The position numbers and the translations under genes were made by a program. This document shows, piece after piece, positions 8,510 to 16,790 of a DNA stretch of 33,693 bases. The first letter of the stretch is position 1, and every line of letters begins with the position of its first letter. Under the pieces are notes generated by a model. The model was not told the origin of the DNA, did not search any database, and saw only the letters and a list, made by a program, of their open reading frames with translations. The stretch covers positions 1 to 33,693 of the forward strand of contig CAMLQG010000030.1 in assembly GCA_946482075.1 (NCBI GenBank). The letters run 5' to 3'. The stretch comes from an uncultured Erythrobacteraceae bacterium (GTDB taxonomy: Bacteria > Pseudomonadota > Alphaproteobacteria > Sphingomonadales > Sphingomonadaceae).

Positions 8510-10645
8510 TTACCAGATATGGACCCGCTTATCCGGCGGAAGATAGAGCTTGTCGCCCGGCTTCACGTCGAACGCCTTGTACCAGGCATCCATGTTGCGC
8601 ACGATCCCGTTGACGCGGAACTGCTCCGGCGAATGCGGATCGGTCATCATCCGCTGGCGCAGGGCATCCTCGCGGTTGGCCGCGCGCCACACCTGCGCCC
8701 AGGCGAGAAAGAAGCGCTGGTCACCGGTCAGCCCGTCGATCACCGGCGCCTCCTTGCCGCCGAGCGACATGCGATAGGCCCGATAGGCGAGATTCACCCC
8801 CGCCAGATCACCCATGTTCTCGCCCAGCGTAAAACGGCCATTGACGCAGGTCTTGCCCTGATCGAGCGGGCAATAGGCGTTGTACTGCGCGGCGAGCTTG
8901 TCGCCGAAGGCGGTGAAGGCCGCGAGATCCTTGGGCGACCACCAGTCGCGCATCAGCCCGGTACCGTCGGACTTGGCGCCCTGGTCGTCGAAACCATGGC
9001 CTATCTCATGCCCGATCACCGCGCCGATCGCGCCGTAATTCACCGCCGCGTCCGCCGATGCGTTGAAGAAGGGCGGCTGGAGGATCGCGGCGGGGAACAC
9101 GATCTCGTTCTTCGACGGATCGTAATAGGCGTTCACCGTCTGGGGCAGCATGAACCATTCGTTCCGGTCGATCGGGCCGCCCAGCTTGGCAAGCTGGTCC
9201 TTCCAAGACCAGTCCTCCGCTGCGATCTCGTTGGCCAGCGGCTCGCCCGCGCGGATCGTGAGGCCGTCATAGGTCTTGAACTTGTCGGGATAACCGATCT
9301 TGGTGGTGAAGAGATCGAGCTTCGCCTGCGCTTCCTTCTTGGTATCCGCGCTCATCCAGGCATTGTCCGTCAGGCTGGCGGCCAGCGCCTTGCGCAGATT
9401 GCCGACCAGCGCATCCATCGCCGCCTTGTTCTCCGGCGGGAAGTGGCGCGCGACATATTCCTTGCCGAGCAGTTCGCCCAACTCGCCTTCCACCGCTCCG
9501 ATCGCGCGCTTCCAGCGCGGCTTCTGCTCTTCCTGGCCCGTCAGAACCTTACTGAAGGCGAAATCCGCCTGGTCGATGTCGGAAGGCAGGACATCCGCGT
9601 GATGCATCAGGAACTGCGCGGCGGTCCAGGCCTGGAGCGTGGCGGGCGGCGTGGCGGCCAGCAGCTTGAACATCGCCGGCACGCCGCCGCCGATCCCGGC
9701 AAGGGCTTCGGGCGGCAGCTTCTTTTTCTCTTCGGCCGTCGGCGGCAATTGCCAGACGACGAAATCCTTCACTGCGCCCATGCCCATCCGATCGAGCATC
9801 GCGCCCACCGGGAAGCTGCCCGCAAGTCCGTCCAGCTCCGCGCGGCTGACCTTGTTGTAGGTCAGGTCCCGGTCGCGCAGCACGGTGCGATCCCAGCCCA
9901 GCACCGCGAATTTGTATTCCAGCTGATAGACGGCCTTCGCGGCCGAAGCGGGATCGGCATAGCCCGCCTTGCCGAGCAGGAAAGCGAGATAGTCGCGATA
10001 TTTCGCCTGGATTTCCTGCGATTTGGGATCGGTCTTCAGGTAATAGTCGCGATCGGGCAGGCCGAGCCCGTCCGCGCCGAAGCCGACCGTGTAGCGATCG
10101 GGCTGCATGTCATCGACCATCACCATCGCGCCCAGCGGCGCGGGATAGCCCACCGCGCCGAAGAGATCGGCAAGCTTGGCCGTGCTGTCCGCCGCGACGA
10201 TCCGGTCGAGATAGGGCCGCGCGGGCGCGAGGCCGGCGGCATCGATCGCCTTCACATCGAGATAGGAGCGATAGGCATCGACGATCCGCGCTTCGGCGGA
10301 GCCGGGCGCGGGCTTTGCCTTTTCCATGTCGGCGATGAGCGCCCGAACATCCTCCTGCGATTTCTCGCTGAGCATGGTGAAGGCGCCGTAGCGCGCATGT
10401 TCCGCCGGGATCGGATTGGCCGCGATCCACTTGGAATTCACATAAGCGAAGAAATCGTCTCCCGGCCTGATCGCGGGATCGAGCTGGGCCAGATCGACGC
10501 CCCAGGTGCCGAAGCTCATCTTCGGCGCCGGCGCTTCGGGCGCAGCGGCCGCCGAGGACGGCGCAGCCTCCTCGGCAGCAAGCGGAGCGGACAGGGCGAG
10601 GAAGGCACAGCCGAGCAGCGCGCCGAGTTTGCGGGGTTTCGTCAT
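8510..10645 (-). CDS. M13-family (neprilysin/PepO-like) zinc metallopeptidase
   Basis: An exported endopeptidase of 711 aa. It has an N-terminal signal peptide (MTKPRKLGALLGCAFLALSAPLAAEE; a Cys is present, but the context does not make a convincing lipobox), an alanine/proline-rich spacer to ~42, the large M13 N-terminal domain starting WGVDLAQLDPAIRPGDDFFAYVN, and the C-terminal catalytic domain. Zinc ligands: His546 and His550 in HEIGH, and Glu609 in ENMGD. The substrate-binding motif NAYYDP is at 505-510. All catalytic residues are intact. AAGGAAGG precedes the ATG at 10643-10645. It probably degrades peptides in the periplasm or at the cell surface. The terminal W of VHIW* matches the usual M13 C-terminus. 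Confidence 0.95.
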   Translation of the reverse strand: MTKPRKLGALLGCAFLALSAPLAAEEAAPSSAAAAPEAPAPKMSFGTWGVDLAQLDPAIRPGDDFFAYVNSKWIAANPIPAEHARYGAFTMLSEKSQEDVRALIADMEKAKPAPGSAEARIVDAYRSYLDVKAIDAAGLAPARPYLDRIVAADSTAKLADLFGAVGYPAPLGAMVMVDDMQPDRYTVGFGADGLGLPDRDYYLKTDPKSQEIQAKYRDYLAFLLGKAGYADPASAAKAVYQLEYKFAVLGWDRTVLRDRDLTYNKVSRAELDGLAGSFPVGAMLDRMGMGAVKDFVVWQLPPTAEEKKKLPPEALAGIGGGVPAMFKLLAATPPATLQAWTAAQFLMHHADVLPSDIDQADFAFSKVLTGQEEQKPRWKRAIGAVEGELGELLGKEYVARHFPPENKAAMDALVGNLRKALAASLTDNAWMSADTKKEAQAKLDLFTTKIGYPDKFKTYDGLTIRAGEPLANEIAAEDWSWKDQLAKLGGPIDRNEWFMLPQTVNAYYDPSKNEIVFPAAILQPPFFNASADAAVNYGAIGAVIGHEIGHGFDDQGAKSDGTGLMRDWWSPKDLAAFTAFGDKLAAQYNAYCPLDQGKTCVNGRFTLGENMGDLAGVNLAYRAYRMSLGGKEAPVIDGLTGDQRFFLAWAQVWRAANREDALRQRMMTDPHSPEQFRVNGIVRNMDAWYKAFDVKPGDKLYLPPDKRVHIW

Positions 10646-10722
10646 GACTTCGACCTTCCTTCCTGTCCGCGCCTGAACGGCGGTTGAAGCATCCGGATGC
10701 TCCCTTCCGCCGCAAGCGGAAT

Positions 10723-10813
10723 CGTCATTGCGAGGAGGCGGAGCCGACGAAGCAATCCGGAGCGTAATGCGAAACGGCTCTGGATTGCCGCGGCCTTTGG
10801 CCTCGCAATGACG
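10723..10813. repeat. REP-like palindromic element (GTCATTGCGAG family), copy 1
   Basis: A 91-bp imperfect palindrome with ends CGTCATTGCGAGG and CCTCGCAATGACG and a central pair of CAATCC/GGATTG arms. Closely related 92-bp copies lie at 25696-25787 and 29306-29397. All three are in gaps between genes. The GAGCCGACGAAGCAATCC core is shared. These are short non-coding dispersed repeats; no transposase is encoded. Confidence 0.88.
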
Positions 10814-10840
10814 AAACGGGTAGTTTGAGAACAGCCATCC

Positions 10841-12685
10841 CTAAACCGCCGCACGCGGCACGTCCTGGAACTGGAGTTTGGCGAGCCGCGCATAGAGCCC
10901 GCCGGCGGCCGCGAGCTTGGCATGCGTGCCCTGCTCCACGATCCGGCCTTCATCCATCACCACGATGCGGTCGGCCGCACGCACGGTGGCTAGGCGATGC
11001 GCGATGACCAGCGTGGTACGCGCCTGCATCAGCCGGTCGAGCGCATCCTGCACCAGTCTCTCGCTTTCGGCATCGAGTGCGCTGGTCGCTTCGTCCAGCA
11101 GCAGGATCGGCGCATCGCGCAACAGCGCGCGCGCGATCGCCACGCGCTGGCGCTGCCCCCCCGAAAGCCGCGCGCCGCCTTCGCCGAGGAACGTGTCGAG
11201 CCCTTGCGGCAGATCGCGAAGGAATTCCTCCGCATTGGCCGCGCGCGCCGCTTCCCAGATCTGCTCATCGCTCGCTTCCCAATGGCCGTAGCGGAGATTG
11301 TCGCGCGCGCTGGCTGCGAACAGGATACCTTCCTGCGGCACCAGTGCGATACGGCGGCGGATATCGGCAGGGTCCGCGCTGGCGAGCGGCACGCCGTCGA
11401 TCCGGACCGCGCCCGCCTGCGGATCGTAGAAGCGTTCGGTCAGCTGGAAGATGGTCGTCTTGCCGGCGCCCGAGGGACCGACGATCGCGACCGTCTCGCC
11501 CGGCTCCACTGTCAGGCTGAAATCCTTGAGCGCCGACGTGTCCAGCCGTGTCGGATAGCGGAAGCTGACATTCTGGAACGACAGCCCCCCGCGCGGCGGT
11601 TCGGGCAGCGCCTGCGGGCGTTCCGGCGGAGCGATGTCGGGCTTCGCGTTCAACAGCTCGTTCAATCGCCCGGCCGCACCTGCGCCGCGCAGCAGATCGC
11701 CATAGACTTCGGTCAGCGCACCGAAGGCGCCGGCAACCAAGCCGCCCGTCAGCACGAAAGCGGCGATCGTTCCGCCGCTGATCTTGCCCGACGCGACGCC
11801 GAGCGCGCCTTGCCACATCAGCAGAGTGATCGAGCCGAAGACGACGAAGATCATGATCGCCGTCATCACCGCGCGGATCAGGATGCGCCGCCGCGCCGTG
11901 GCGAAGGTCCGTTCCACCGCCCCGGTGAACCGTTCGTGCTCGCGCTTTTCCTGGTTGAAGGCCTGCACCACTTTCATCGCGCCCAGCACTTCTGACACCA
12001 TCGCGCCGACATCGGCCACCCGGTCCTGGCTGGACCGCGAGACGGTGCGCAGCCGGCGGCCGAAAATCACGATCGGCAGCACGATCACGGGAATGGCCAG
12101 CAGCAGCCCCAGCGTGAGCTTGGGCGCAAGCGTGAACAAATAGACCGTGCCGCCCAGGGCCAGGATGACATTGCGCAGCGCGACCGAGACCGTAGTGCCG
12201 ACGACCTGTTCGATCAGCCCGGTATCCGCCGTCATGCGCGAGGATATCTCCTTCGGGCTGTTCTCCTCGAAGAAGCCCGGGGCCATGCGCAGGAGGTTCT
12301 CCTGAACCCGCAAGCGGATATCGGCCACCACCCGTTCGCCGAGCCACGACACGAAATAGAACCGGCAGGCCGTGCCGATCGCCAGAACGACGACGATCAG
12401 CAGGAGATACTGGAACCAGCGCGCTATGTCGTGGCCGCCACCGGCTGCGAAACCGCGATCGATGATGAGCTTGAAGCCGGACGGAATCGCCAGCGTCGCC
12501 GAGGCGGTGACGAAGAGCGATAGGATCGCGAGGCCCACTTTGCCGGGATAGGCGGACGCGGCCCGCCAGATCATCCGCAAGGGCCCGAGCGTGCGCGCGG
12601 GCGGCGGATCGTCGGGCCGCAGGACAGAAGCGCGGCGGGCGAAGAGCCCGCGTCGGCTCGGCTGGGGGTCCTGCTCGGCGTCCAT
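10841..12685 (-). CDS. MsbA-like ABC exporter, fused permease and ATPase
   Basis: A half-transporter of 614 aa that should act as a homodimer in the inner membrane. An N-terminal cytoplasmic stretch (~1-35) leads into six transmembrane segments (~48-340) and a nucleotide-binding domain with Walker A GPSGAGKT (403-410), Q-loop near 450, signature LSGGQ (507-511), Walker B ILLLDE (527-532) and H-loop His563. All ATPase residues are intact. The overall pattern fits the MsbA-related ABCB-type exporters of Alphaproteobacteria, which export lipids or hydrophobic compounds. The substrate cannot be read from sequence. ATG 12683-12685 has AGGTGG upstream; the open frame reaches further but without RBS. 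It is divergent from phaZ. Confidence 0.93.
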   Translation of the reverse strand: MDAEQDPQPSRRGLFARRASVLRPDDPPPARTLGPLRMIWRAASAYPGKVGLAILSLFVTASATLAIPSGFKLIIDRGFAAGGGHDIARWFQYLLLIVVVLAIGTACRFYFVSWLGERVVADIRLRVQENLLRMAPGFFEENSPKEISSRMTADTGLIEQVVGTTVSVALRNVILALGGTVYLFTLAPKLTLGLLLAIPVIVLPIVIFGRRLRTVSRSSQDRVADVGAMVSEVLGAMKVVQAFNQEKREHERFTGAVERTFATARRRILIRAVMTAIMIFVVFGSITLLMWQGALGVASGKISGGTIAAFVLTGGLVAGAFGALTEVYGDLLRGAGAAGRLNELLNAKPDIAPPERPQALPEPPRGGLSFQNVSFRYPTRLDTSALKDFSLTVEPGETVAIVGPSGAGKTTIFQLTERFYDPQAGAVRIDGVPLASADPADIRRRIALVPQEGILFAASARDNLRYGHWEASDEQIWEAARAANAEEFLRDLPQGLDTFLGEGGARLSGGQRQRVAIARALLRDAPILLLDEATSALDAESERLVQDALDRLMQARTTLVIAHRLATVRAADRIVVMDEGRIVEQGTHAKLAAAGGLYARLAKLQFQDVPRAAV

Positions 12686-12777
12686 CGCCGGGCCACCTAG
12701 GCCTTTGGCCGCCGATGCGCAACGGGCTGTCATTGCGAAGCGGCCACAGGCTTCCCAAATCAGGAACCGGCTGGCTT

Positions 12778-12794
12778 TTGCTGCATTGCAACAA
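12778..12794. promoter_or_regulatory. Palindrome TTGCTGCATTGCAACAA, candidate PhaR site
   Basis: A 17-bp near-perfect palindrome (one mismatched pair around a central T) lies 76 bases before the phaZ start codon and 92 bases from the divergent ABC gene. PhaR, the PHA-responsive repressor of Alphaproteobacteria, is known to bind TGC-rich CTGC-N3/4-GCAG-type sites before PHA genes. The match of motif and target gene is suggestive, but no -35/-10 pair is clear nearby. Confidence 0.5.
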
Positions 12795-12869
12795 TCGGAG
12801 TTTAGGAGCAAGGGACGCGGCCGGAAACACTCGGCCGAGGCATCGGGTTCAATTGCAGGGATCGTTGAC

Positions 12870-14114
12870 GTGCTCTACCAAGCCTATGAATTGCAGCGCG
12901 CTTGGCTCAAGGGAGCCAGCGCCTGGGCCTCCATCGGGGCGGAACTCCTCTCGAACCCGCGCAACGCCTTGGGATATATCGGCATGGCGCCCGTCGTCGC
13001 CTCCGCGCTCGACGTATTCGCCCATGCCGCCGCGCCGCGCGGCAAGCCCGCTTTCGGCATCGACCATGTGACGGTGGACGGCACGGACCGGGCGGTCAGC
13101 GAATCGGTGGTCTATCCCAAGCCGTTCGGTTCCTTGCTGCACTTCACGCATGAGGGGCTGCCCAAGGACGCGCCCAAGCTGCTGATCGTGGCGCCGATGA
13201 GCGGCCATTATGCCACTCTGCTGCGCGGGACGGTGGAACGGATGCTGGAACGCGCGGAAATCTACATCACCGACTGGGCCGACGCGAAGATGGTCCCGCT
13301 GGAAGAGGGCAAGTTCGATCTCGACGACTACGTCGACTATGTGATCGATTTCCTCGAGTTCATCGGCCCCGGCACGCATGTCATGGCGGTATGCCAGCCA
13401 TCCGTACCCGCGCTGGCCGCGACGGCGGTGATGGGGGCGGAAAAGAACCCGTGCCGCCCCGCCACGCTCACGATGATGGGCGGACCGATCGACACGCGCG
13501 CATCGCCCACCACGGTCAACACCATGGCGATGCAGCGCCCCCTGGGCTGGTTCCGCACCAATGTGATCGCCACCGTGCCGCTGCAATATGCGGGCTCCGG
13601 GCGACGGGTCTATCCGGGCTTCCTCCAGCTCGCGAGCTTCATGTCGATGAATCTCGGCAACCACATCATGAGCCATTACGAGATGTTCAAGCATCTGGTG
13701 GCCGGCGACGGCGAAAGCGTGGCGGCGCACAAGAAGTTCTACGACGAGTACCGCTCGGTCTGCGACATGACGGCGGAATTCTATCTCCAGACCGTGGAAC
13801 ACGTCTTCCAGAAGCACTCGCTGCCCAAGGGCAAGCTGAAGCATCACGGGAAGCCCATCGATCTCGGCGCGATCACCGACACCGCGATCCTCGCGATCGA
13901 GGGCGAGCGCGACGATATCTCCGGCATCGGCCAGACCAGGGCCGCGCTCGACCTGGCCACCGGACTGCCGGAAGAGAAGAAGCGGTATCACCTCGCGAAG
14001 CAGGTCGGGCATTACGGCATCTTCAACGGCAGCAAGTGGCGCAACCGCATCGCTCCGGTGGTGGAGGATTGGATGAAAGCCCAGTCCCGCACGAAGCTGC
14101 AGGCGGTGGCTTAG
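12870..14114 (+). CDS. phaZ: Intracellular polyhydroxybutyrate depolymerase
   Basis: A 414-aa alpha/beta-hydrolase of the PhaZ1 type that breaks down native intracellular PHB granules. It has a cysteine nucleophile instead of serine: Cys175 in AVCQPSVPAL. Asp348 or Asp349 in GERDDISG and His381 in QVGHYGIFNGSKWR complete the expected triad. There is no signal peptide, consistent with a granule-bound cytoplasmic enzyme. The start is GTG at 12870 with AGGGA 8 bases upstream, giving the N-terminus (M)LYQAYELQRAW. The frame is open further upstream but runs into the divergent ABC gene. A PhaR-like palindrome lies upstream. Downstream is a long palindrome (14131-14223). Confidence 0.95.
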   Translation: MLYQAYELQRAWLKGASAWASIGAELLSNPRNALGYIGMAPVVASALDVFAHAAAPRGKPAFGIDHVTVDGTDRAVSESVVYPKPFGSLLHFTHEGLPKDAPKLLIVAPMSGHYATLLRGTVERMLERAEIYITDWADAKMVPLEEGKFDLDDYVDYVIDFLEFIGPGTHVMAVCQPSVPALAATAVMGAEKNPCRPATLTMMGGPIDTRASPTTVNTMAMQRPLGWFRTNVIATVPLQYAGSGRRVYPGFLQLASFMSMNLGNHIMSHYEMFKHLVAGDGESVAAHKKFYDEYRSVCDMTAEFYLQTVEHVFQKHSLPKGKLKHHGKPIDLGAITDTAILAIEGERDDISGIGQTRAALDLATGLPEEKKRYHLAKQVGHYGIFNGSKWRNRIAPVVEDWMKAQSRTKLQAVA

Positions 14115-14130
14115 ATTTTTTCCGGAGTTC

Positions 14131-14223
14131 CGTTCGCCCTGAGCCTGTCGAAGGACCGCTTTTTCTTCATCTCCATCACCCGGCCAGAAGAAAAACAGCC
14201 CATCGACAGGATCAGGGCGAACG
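14131..14223. repeat. Long palindromic repeat (CGTTCGCCCTGAG...GAACG)
   Basis: Arms of 21 bases (14131-14151 and 14203-14223) match at 20 positions when one is complemented. A second, imperfect pairing lies inside, GCTTTTTCTTC against GAAGAAAAAC. The element fills the gap between convergent phaZ and the DUF4126 gene. The GTTCGCCCTGAGCCTGTCGA end is a repeat frequently seen in sphingomonad intergenic DNA (memory, not searched). It may serve as a bidirectional terminator because of its T-rich and A-rich inner arms. Confidence 0.82.
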
Positions 14224-14242
14224 GATGCGGGGTGGGGGCCTG

Positions 14243-14851
14243 TCAGGCCGCTCGTTTCCGCCCGAACAGCCGCCGGAACAGATGGCGCGCCAGCACCAGC
14301 AGGCCGATCGCCAGGACCAGCAGCACCAGCGCGATCCCGCCTGCCACGACGGGATATTCGTAAGCCAGCCAGAGCAGCCCGACCGTGGCCACATCCTCCA
14401 CGCTCGAGACGGCGACATTGCTGAACGGCTCCGGGCTGGCATTGACCACCGCGCGCGCGCCGGCCTTGCCGCCATGGGCAAGCAGCGCGCCGCCGCCGCC
14501 GAGGAGAAACGCGGCGACCTGCCATTTGGGATCGGACGGATCGACCACCGCGAGTGCCAGCAGCGCGCCGCCGAGCGGACGGATCAGCGTGTGGACCGCA
14601 TCCCATACCGAATCGATCCAGGCGATCTTGTCGGCGAAGAACTCGCAGAAGGCCGCGAAGCCTGCGATGCCCAAGACCCAGGGATTGGCGAGCACGCCGA
14701 GGAAGGCGAGATGGTCCGGCAGCGGCACCAGCCCCGCACGCATCGCGATGCCGGTCGCCAGGATGCAGAGATAGAGCCGCCAGCCCGCCAGCAGGCTCAC
14801 GCTTCCCGCGATGCCCAGCATCTCCACGATGCCGAGGGATTGCGCCTCCAT
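14243..14851 (-). CDS. DUF4126-type membrane protein
   Basis: A 202-aa membrane protein with about five hydrophobic stretches: a helix from ~5, GIAGFAAFCEFFADKIAWIDSVWD in the middle, a glycine-rich GGGGALLAHGGKAGARAVVNASPEP segment (~115-140), and the C-terminal pair ending LVLARHLFRRLFGRKRAA. The FFADKIPW-like motif followed by VNxSPEPxSN is characteristic of DUF4126 proteins, whose function is unknown. ATG 14849-14851 has an ideal GGGAGG 7 bases upstream. It is the last gene of the minus-strand set that begins with the exosortase-associated ligase, 72 bases after the MaoC gene. Confidence 0.87.
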   Translation of the reverse strand: MEAQSLGIVEMLGIAGSVSLLAGWRLYLCILATGIAMRAGLVPLPDHLAFLGVLANPWVLGIAGFAAFCEFFADKIAWIDSVWDAVHTLIRPLGGALLALAVVDPSDPKWQVAAFLLGGGGALLAHGGKAGARAVVNASPEPFSNVAVSSVEDVATVGLLWLAYEYPVVAGGIALVLLVLAIGLLVLARHLFRRLFGRKRAA

Positions 14852-14923
14852 GCCCGAACCTCCCGGACTGCTCCCGGTGGCTAGGATGTGCCGCGCGGGC
14901 GCGGCGCGCAAGTGTTTCAACCT

Positions 14924-15370
14924 TCAGGTGAAATGCAGGCTCATCCATTCGCAGCTGAGCGCGGGCGTTTCCTGCCCTTCGATCTCGACCACCATTTCGG
15001 TCTTCTCCCGCCATTCGCCGGGCCGTTTTTCCTGCATTTCCAGCAGGGTGAAGCGGGCGCGCACGCGGCTGCCCGAACGCACCGGCGCCAGGAAGCGCAA
15101 GCGATCGCTGCCGTAATTGACGGCGTATTTCTCGGTCAGCTGCGGAAGCTTCGCCGTGGCCATGAAAGCGGTCATCAGCGACAGGGTGAGGAACCCGTGA
15201 GCGATCGTGCCGCCGAAGGGCGAGGCGGCCGCGCGGTCCGGATCGACATGGATGAACAGATGATCATGCACGAGATCGGCGAAACGGTCGATCATCGGCT
15301 GGTCGATTATCAGCCAGTCCGACACGCCGATCACCCGGCCTTCAAGGGCCCGAAATTCTTCTGGAGCGAT
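14924..15370 (-). CDS. MaoC-like (R)-specific enoyl-CoA hydratase/dehydratase; start codon unclear
   Basis: A single hot-dog-fold hydratase of about 148 aa. The catalytic D-x4-H is visible as DHLFIH, and the ASPFGGTIAHGFLTLSL motif is strongly conserved in MaoC proteins. The likely substrate is a trans-2-enoyl-CoA or related acyl-CoA; with phaZ nearby, a PHA link is possible but not shown. The start is odd. Homology suggests the protein begins near APEEFRALEGRVIGVSDW, but there is no ATG, GTG or TTG there. An excellent GGGGAGG lies 5 bases before an ATC codon (15370-15368). Canonical alternatives are GTG at 15334, which loses 12 residues, or ATG at 15436, which overlaps the ligase gene by 38 bases. 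I mark the ATC position. Confidence 0.85.
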   Translation of the reverse strand: MAPEEFRALEGRVIGVSDWLIIDQPMIDRFADLVHDHLFIHVDPDRAAASPFGGTIAHGFLTLSLMTAFMATAKLPQLTEKYAVNYGSDRLRFLAPVRSGSRVRARFTLLEMQEKRPGEWREKTEMVVEIEGQETPALSCEWMSLHFT

Positions 15371-15398
15371 AACCGCCTCCCCGTGGTTTTTCGCGGCG

Positions 15399-16790
15399 TC
15401 ATGCCGCGCTGTCGGCGGCCTCCATCGCACCTGCATTCCGGGCCATGCCTGGCCGGCGTCGCGGAAGCGCCGCTTCGCGCTCCTTCTCCTGCCGCCACAC
15501 GAAGGAGGCAAGCGCGATCTCGAGAGCGGCGAACATATAGACGAAGGGCTGGAACGCGATGCCGACGAACAGCGCGCCCACCAGATAGACGAGATGCCCC
15601 TGCTGCAGCGCGGAAGCGAGTTCGCCGAGACTGCGATCTCCCGCATCCTCGCTCTTGCGGTACCGGCGGCGGACGCGTTCCATCTGGAGGATGCCCAGCC
15701 CGTGGAACAGCAGCCAGAGCGCGAGGCCCGGATAGCCCTGCTCGCCCAGCATTTCGAAATAGGCGGAGTGGTAGGCGCGCGCCTTGTCGGTCACTTCGAA
15801 GCTTTGGACCTTCTTCCGGCCTCCGCCCTGATCCACCTCGGCGCGCGTCTTGTAAGTGAAGCTGTTGCCGCGATAGGCATCGAACCCGCCGCCCATCGGA
15901 TGGACCTTCACATAGTCCAGCGTCCAGCGCCACACGGCCATGCGGGTGGAGGCCGATTCGTCGCCTGCCGGCCGGGTGATCGTGCTCATGCGTTCGAGAT
16001 AGGCCTTGGGCAGGAACGGCACCGTGGCGATCAGGGCAAAGGCGCCAAGCGAGGCGAACAGGAATTTGTGGCGCGAGGTGCGCAGGATCAGCACGCCCAG
16101 GAAGGCGATGCAGATCAGACCCGTGCGCGCCGCCGTGCCCACCGGGATCAGCAGGCATGCGAAGCACAGCGCGACCGCGAACGCCGTGACCCATTTGCTG
16201 GGCGGATAGATCGTGCCCCAGCGGGTGAGCCAGAAGATCAGCGGGATGACCGCGATCGCGACAGTCGAGATGATGCTGCCTTCATAGAGTCCCGAATTCT
16301 CCCGCACGAGCAGCGAGAGCGTGGCATAGCCGCCACCGGCGAACACCGTCTTGATCCCGCCATTGATGATGATCGTGGCGACCGACAGCACCATCACCAG
16401 CGCAGCGGCTTCGATCCGCAGGCGCGTGGTCAGCGCGAGCGGCAGGAAGATCGCGAACAGCAGCGCTTTCCACACCCAGGCCCACTTCTCCAGCGCTTCC
16501 GCCTGGAACTGCGCACCGATCGTGGTGAGGCCGCAATAAATCAGCAGGACGAGCAGCAGTCCCTGCCGGAAAGTGAAGCGCGCGCCGGCCTTGCGGTCCA
16601 TCAGCGCCCAGCCGCCAAACGCCGCGGCAAAGGCGATCAGCGAGATCGGAATCGACGGCAGCAATGTCCAGCCGATCTTCTGCGGCGCAACGATATCGAC
16701 ATAAAGATAGACCAGGACCCAGATGAACGGCTTGCGCAGGCCGAGCGCCAGGAATGCTCCGAAAAAGGCGAGGAGGGCGACGTCAAGCAT
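15399..16790 (-). CDS. Exosortase A-associated putative O-glycosylation ligase (Wzy/WaaL-like)
   Basis: A polytopic membrane protein of 463 aa with about ten hydrophobic segments and a large periplasmic loop before the last helices. The N-terminal pattern LRKPFIWVLVYLYVDIVAPQKIGWTLL and the loop residues HPMGGGFDAYRGNSF followed by ARAYHSAYFEMLGEQGYPGL are typical of the O-antigen ligase/polymerase family, specifically the branch found next to exosortase A systems. It should transfer or polymerise lipid-linked glycans at the outer face of the inner membrane. ATG 16790 overlaps the upstream 56-aa gene by 8 bases. A GTG at 16802 is an alternative start. The MaoC gene follows within 30 bases. 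The exosortase itself is not in this window. Confidence 0.85.
   Translation of the reverse strand: MLDVALLAFFGAFLALGLRKPFIWVLVYLYVDIVAPQKIGWTLLPSIPISLIAFAAAFGGWALMDRKAGARFTFRQGLLLVLLIYCGLTTIGAQFQAEALEKWAWVWKALLFAIFLPLALTTRLRIEAAALVMVLSVATIIINGGIKTVFAGGGYATLSLLVRENSGLYEGSIISTVAIAVIPLIFWLTRWGTIYPPSKWVTAFAVALCFACLLIPVGTAARTGLICIAFLGVLILRTSRHKFLFASLGAFALIATVPFLPKAYLERMSTITRPAGDESASTRMAVWRWTLDYVKVHPMGGGFDAYRGNSFTYKTRAEVDQGGGRKKVQSFEVTDKARAYHSAYFEMLGEQGYPGLALWLLFHGLGILQMERVRRRYRKSEDAGDRSLGELASALQQGHLVYLVGALFVGIAFQPFVYMFAALEIALASFVWRQEKEREAALPRRRPGMARNAGAMEAADSAA

Noticed and set aside
8375..10687. A 770-aa plus-strand open frame
   Set aside because: Antisense to the M13 peptidase, which has intact zinc ligands. 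Composition is typical of a shadow frame.
12729..12743. TGTCATTGCGAAGCGG-like piece resembling the end of the 92-bp repeat
   Set aside because: Only one end is present and no matching right arm is found, so at most it is a decayed remnant.
12591..12869. Upstream extension of the phaZ frame
   Set aside because: It would overlap the start of the divergent ABC gene and lacks an RBS; the GTG at 12870 with AGGGA matches the family length.
12849..15014. A 721-aa minus-strand open frame spanning phaZ and the DUF4126 gene
   Set aside because: It crosses two real genes and an intergenic palindrome in a shadow frame, and its product is low-complexity Arg/Gly/His.
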